Of a DNA stretch of 5,561 bases, positions 5,463-5,561 are shown one piece after another. The stretch spans positions 1 to 5,561 of the forward strand of contig JABDJF010000410.1 in the NCBI GenBank assembly GCA_013002645.1, written 5' to 3'. This DNA is from Myxococcales bacterium. GTDB taxonomy: Bacteria > Myxococcota_A > Polyangia > Polyangiales > Houyiibacteriaceae. The translations under genes were made by a program, and so were the position numbers. The notes under the pieces were generated by a model. That model was given only the letters and a program-made list of their open reading frames with translations, was not told the origin of the DNA and did not search any database. The stretch's first letter is position 1. The number at the start of each line of letters is the position of its first letter.

Positions 5463-5561
5463 GTGCTCACGTGTCTGCGCGTCCGAAGCTTCGCCATCAT
5501 CGAAGCGCTCGAAGTGGAGCTCGACGCAGGGCTCAACATCGTCACGGGCGAAACCGGCGCG
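5463..5561 (+). CDS. recN: DNA repair protein RecN, N-terminal end (3' partial)
   Basis: There are 33 codons, open to the window edge: (V/M)LTCLRVRSFAIIEALEVEL, then DAGLNIVTGETGA. This is the conserved RecN start (consensus recalled as ML..L.I.NFA.....LEF..GL...TGETGAGKS), with the Walker A motif interrupted by the window end right after GETGA. RecN is an SMC-like cytosolic ATPase with a long coiled coil that acts early in double-strand-break repair by recombination. The GTG at 5463 is preferred because RecN proteins begin one or two residues before this Leu-x-x-Leu pattern. An in-frame GTG at 5424 would add 13 non-conserved residues and start inside the tandem repeats. No LexA-type operator was recognised upstream. 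Confidence 0.93.
   Translation, partial: MLTCLRVRSFAIIEALEVELDAGLNIVTGETGA

Overview
The window is about 5.6 kb of GC-rich bacterial chromosome with strongly GC-biased third codon positions. Codon use, the GTG starts, the Pro/Val-rich outer-membrane protein and the acidic protein ending in a basic FFKKLFGG-type tail all resemble a myxobacterium or related deltaproteobacterium-like lineage. That placement is inferred from style, not proven. Nothing looks like a mobile element, CRISPR array, phage or defence locus, and all genes share one composition.

Layout from left to right: (1) the 3' end of recR on +; (2) a 96-bp gap whose last third can fold into a 12-bp hairpin covering the ribosome binding site of the next gene; (3) on +, a secreted outer-membrane beta-barrel-like protein with a Val/Pro-rich periplasmic linker; (4) a convergent junction of only 6 bp; (5) a minus-strand cluster, read right to left: alaS (complete alanyl-tRNA synthetase), then with zero spacing (TAG directly followed by GTG) a two-domain thioredoxin-fold protein of the HCCA-isomerase / kappa-GST / DsbA type, then after 57 bp a small acidic protein of unknown function; (6) a 60-bp divergent gap carrying three 11-bp tandem repeats; (7) on +, the 5' end of recN, cut by the window edge just as its Walker A motif begins.

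The alaS pair is almost certainly co-transcribed and translationally coupled. The acidic gene may belong to the same transcript, but the gap before it is AT-richer (about 44% GC by hand count) and has a CRP/FNR-like inverted repeat against the start codon, so it may have its own control. recR and recN are both recombination/repair genes but belong to separate transcription units here.

I did not find a convincing new biological system. The points most worth a second look are the RBS-covering hairpin ahead of the outer-membrane protein, the duplicated non-CXXC thioredoxin-fold protein tied to alaS, the 11-bp repeats between alaS and recN, and the CRP-like box.
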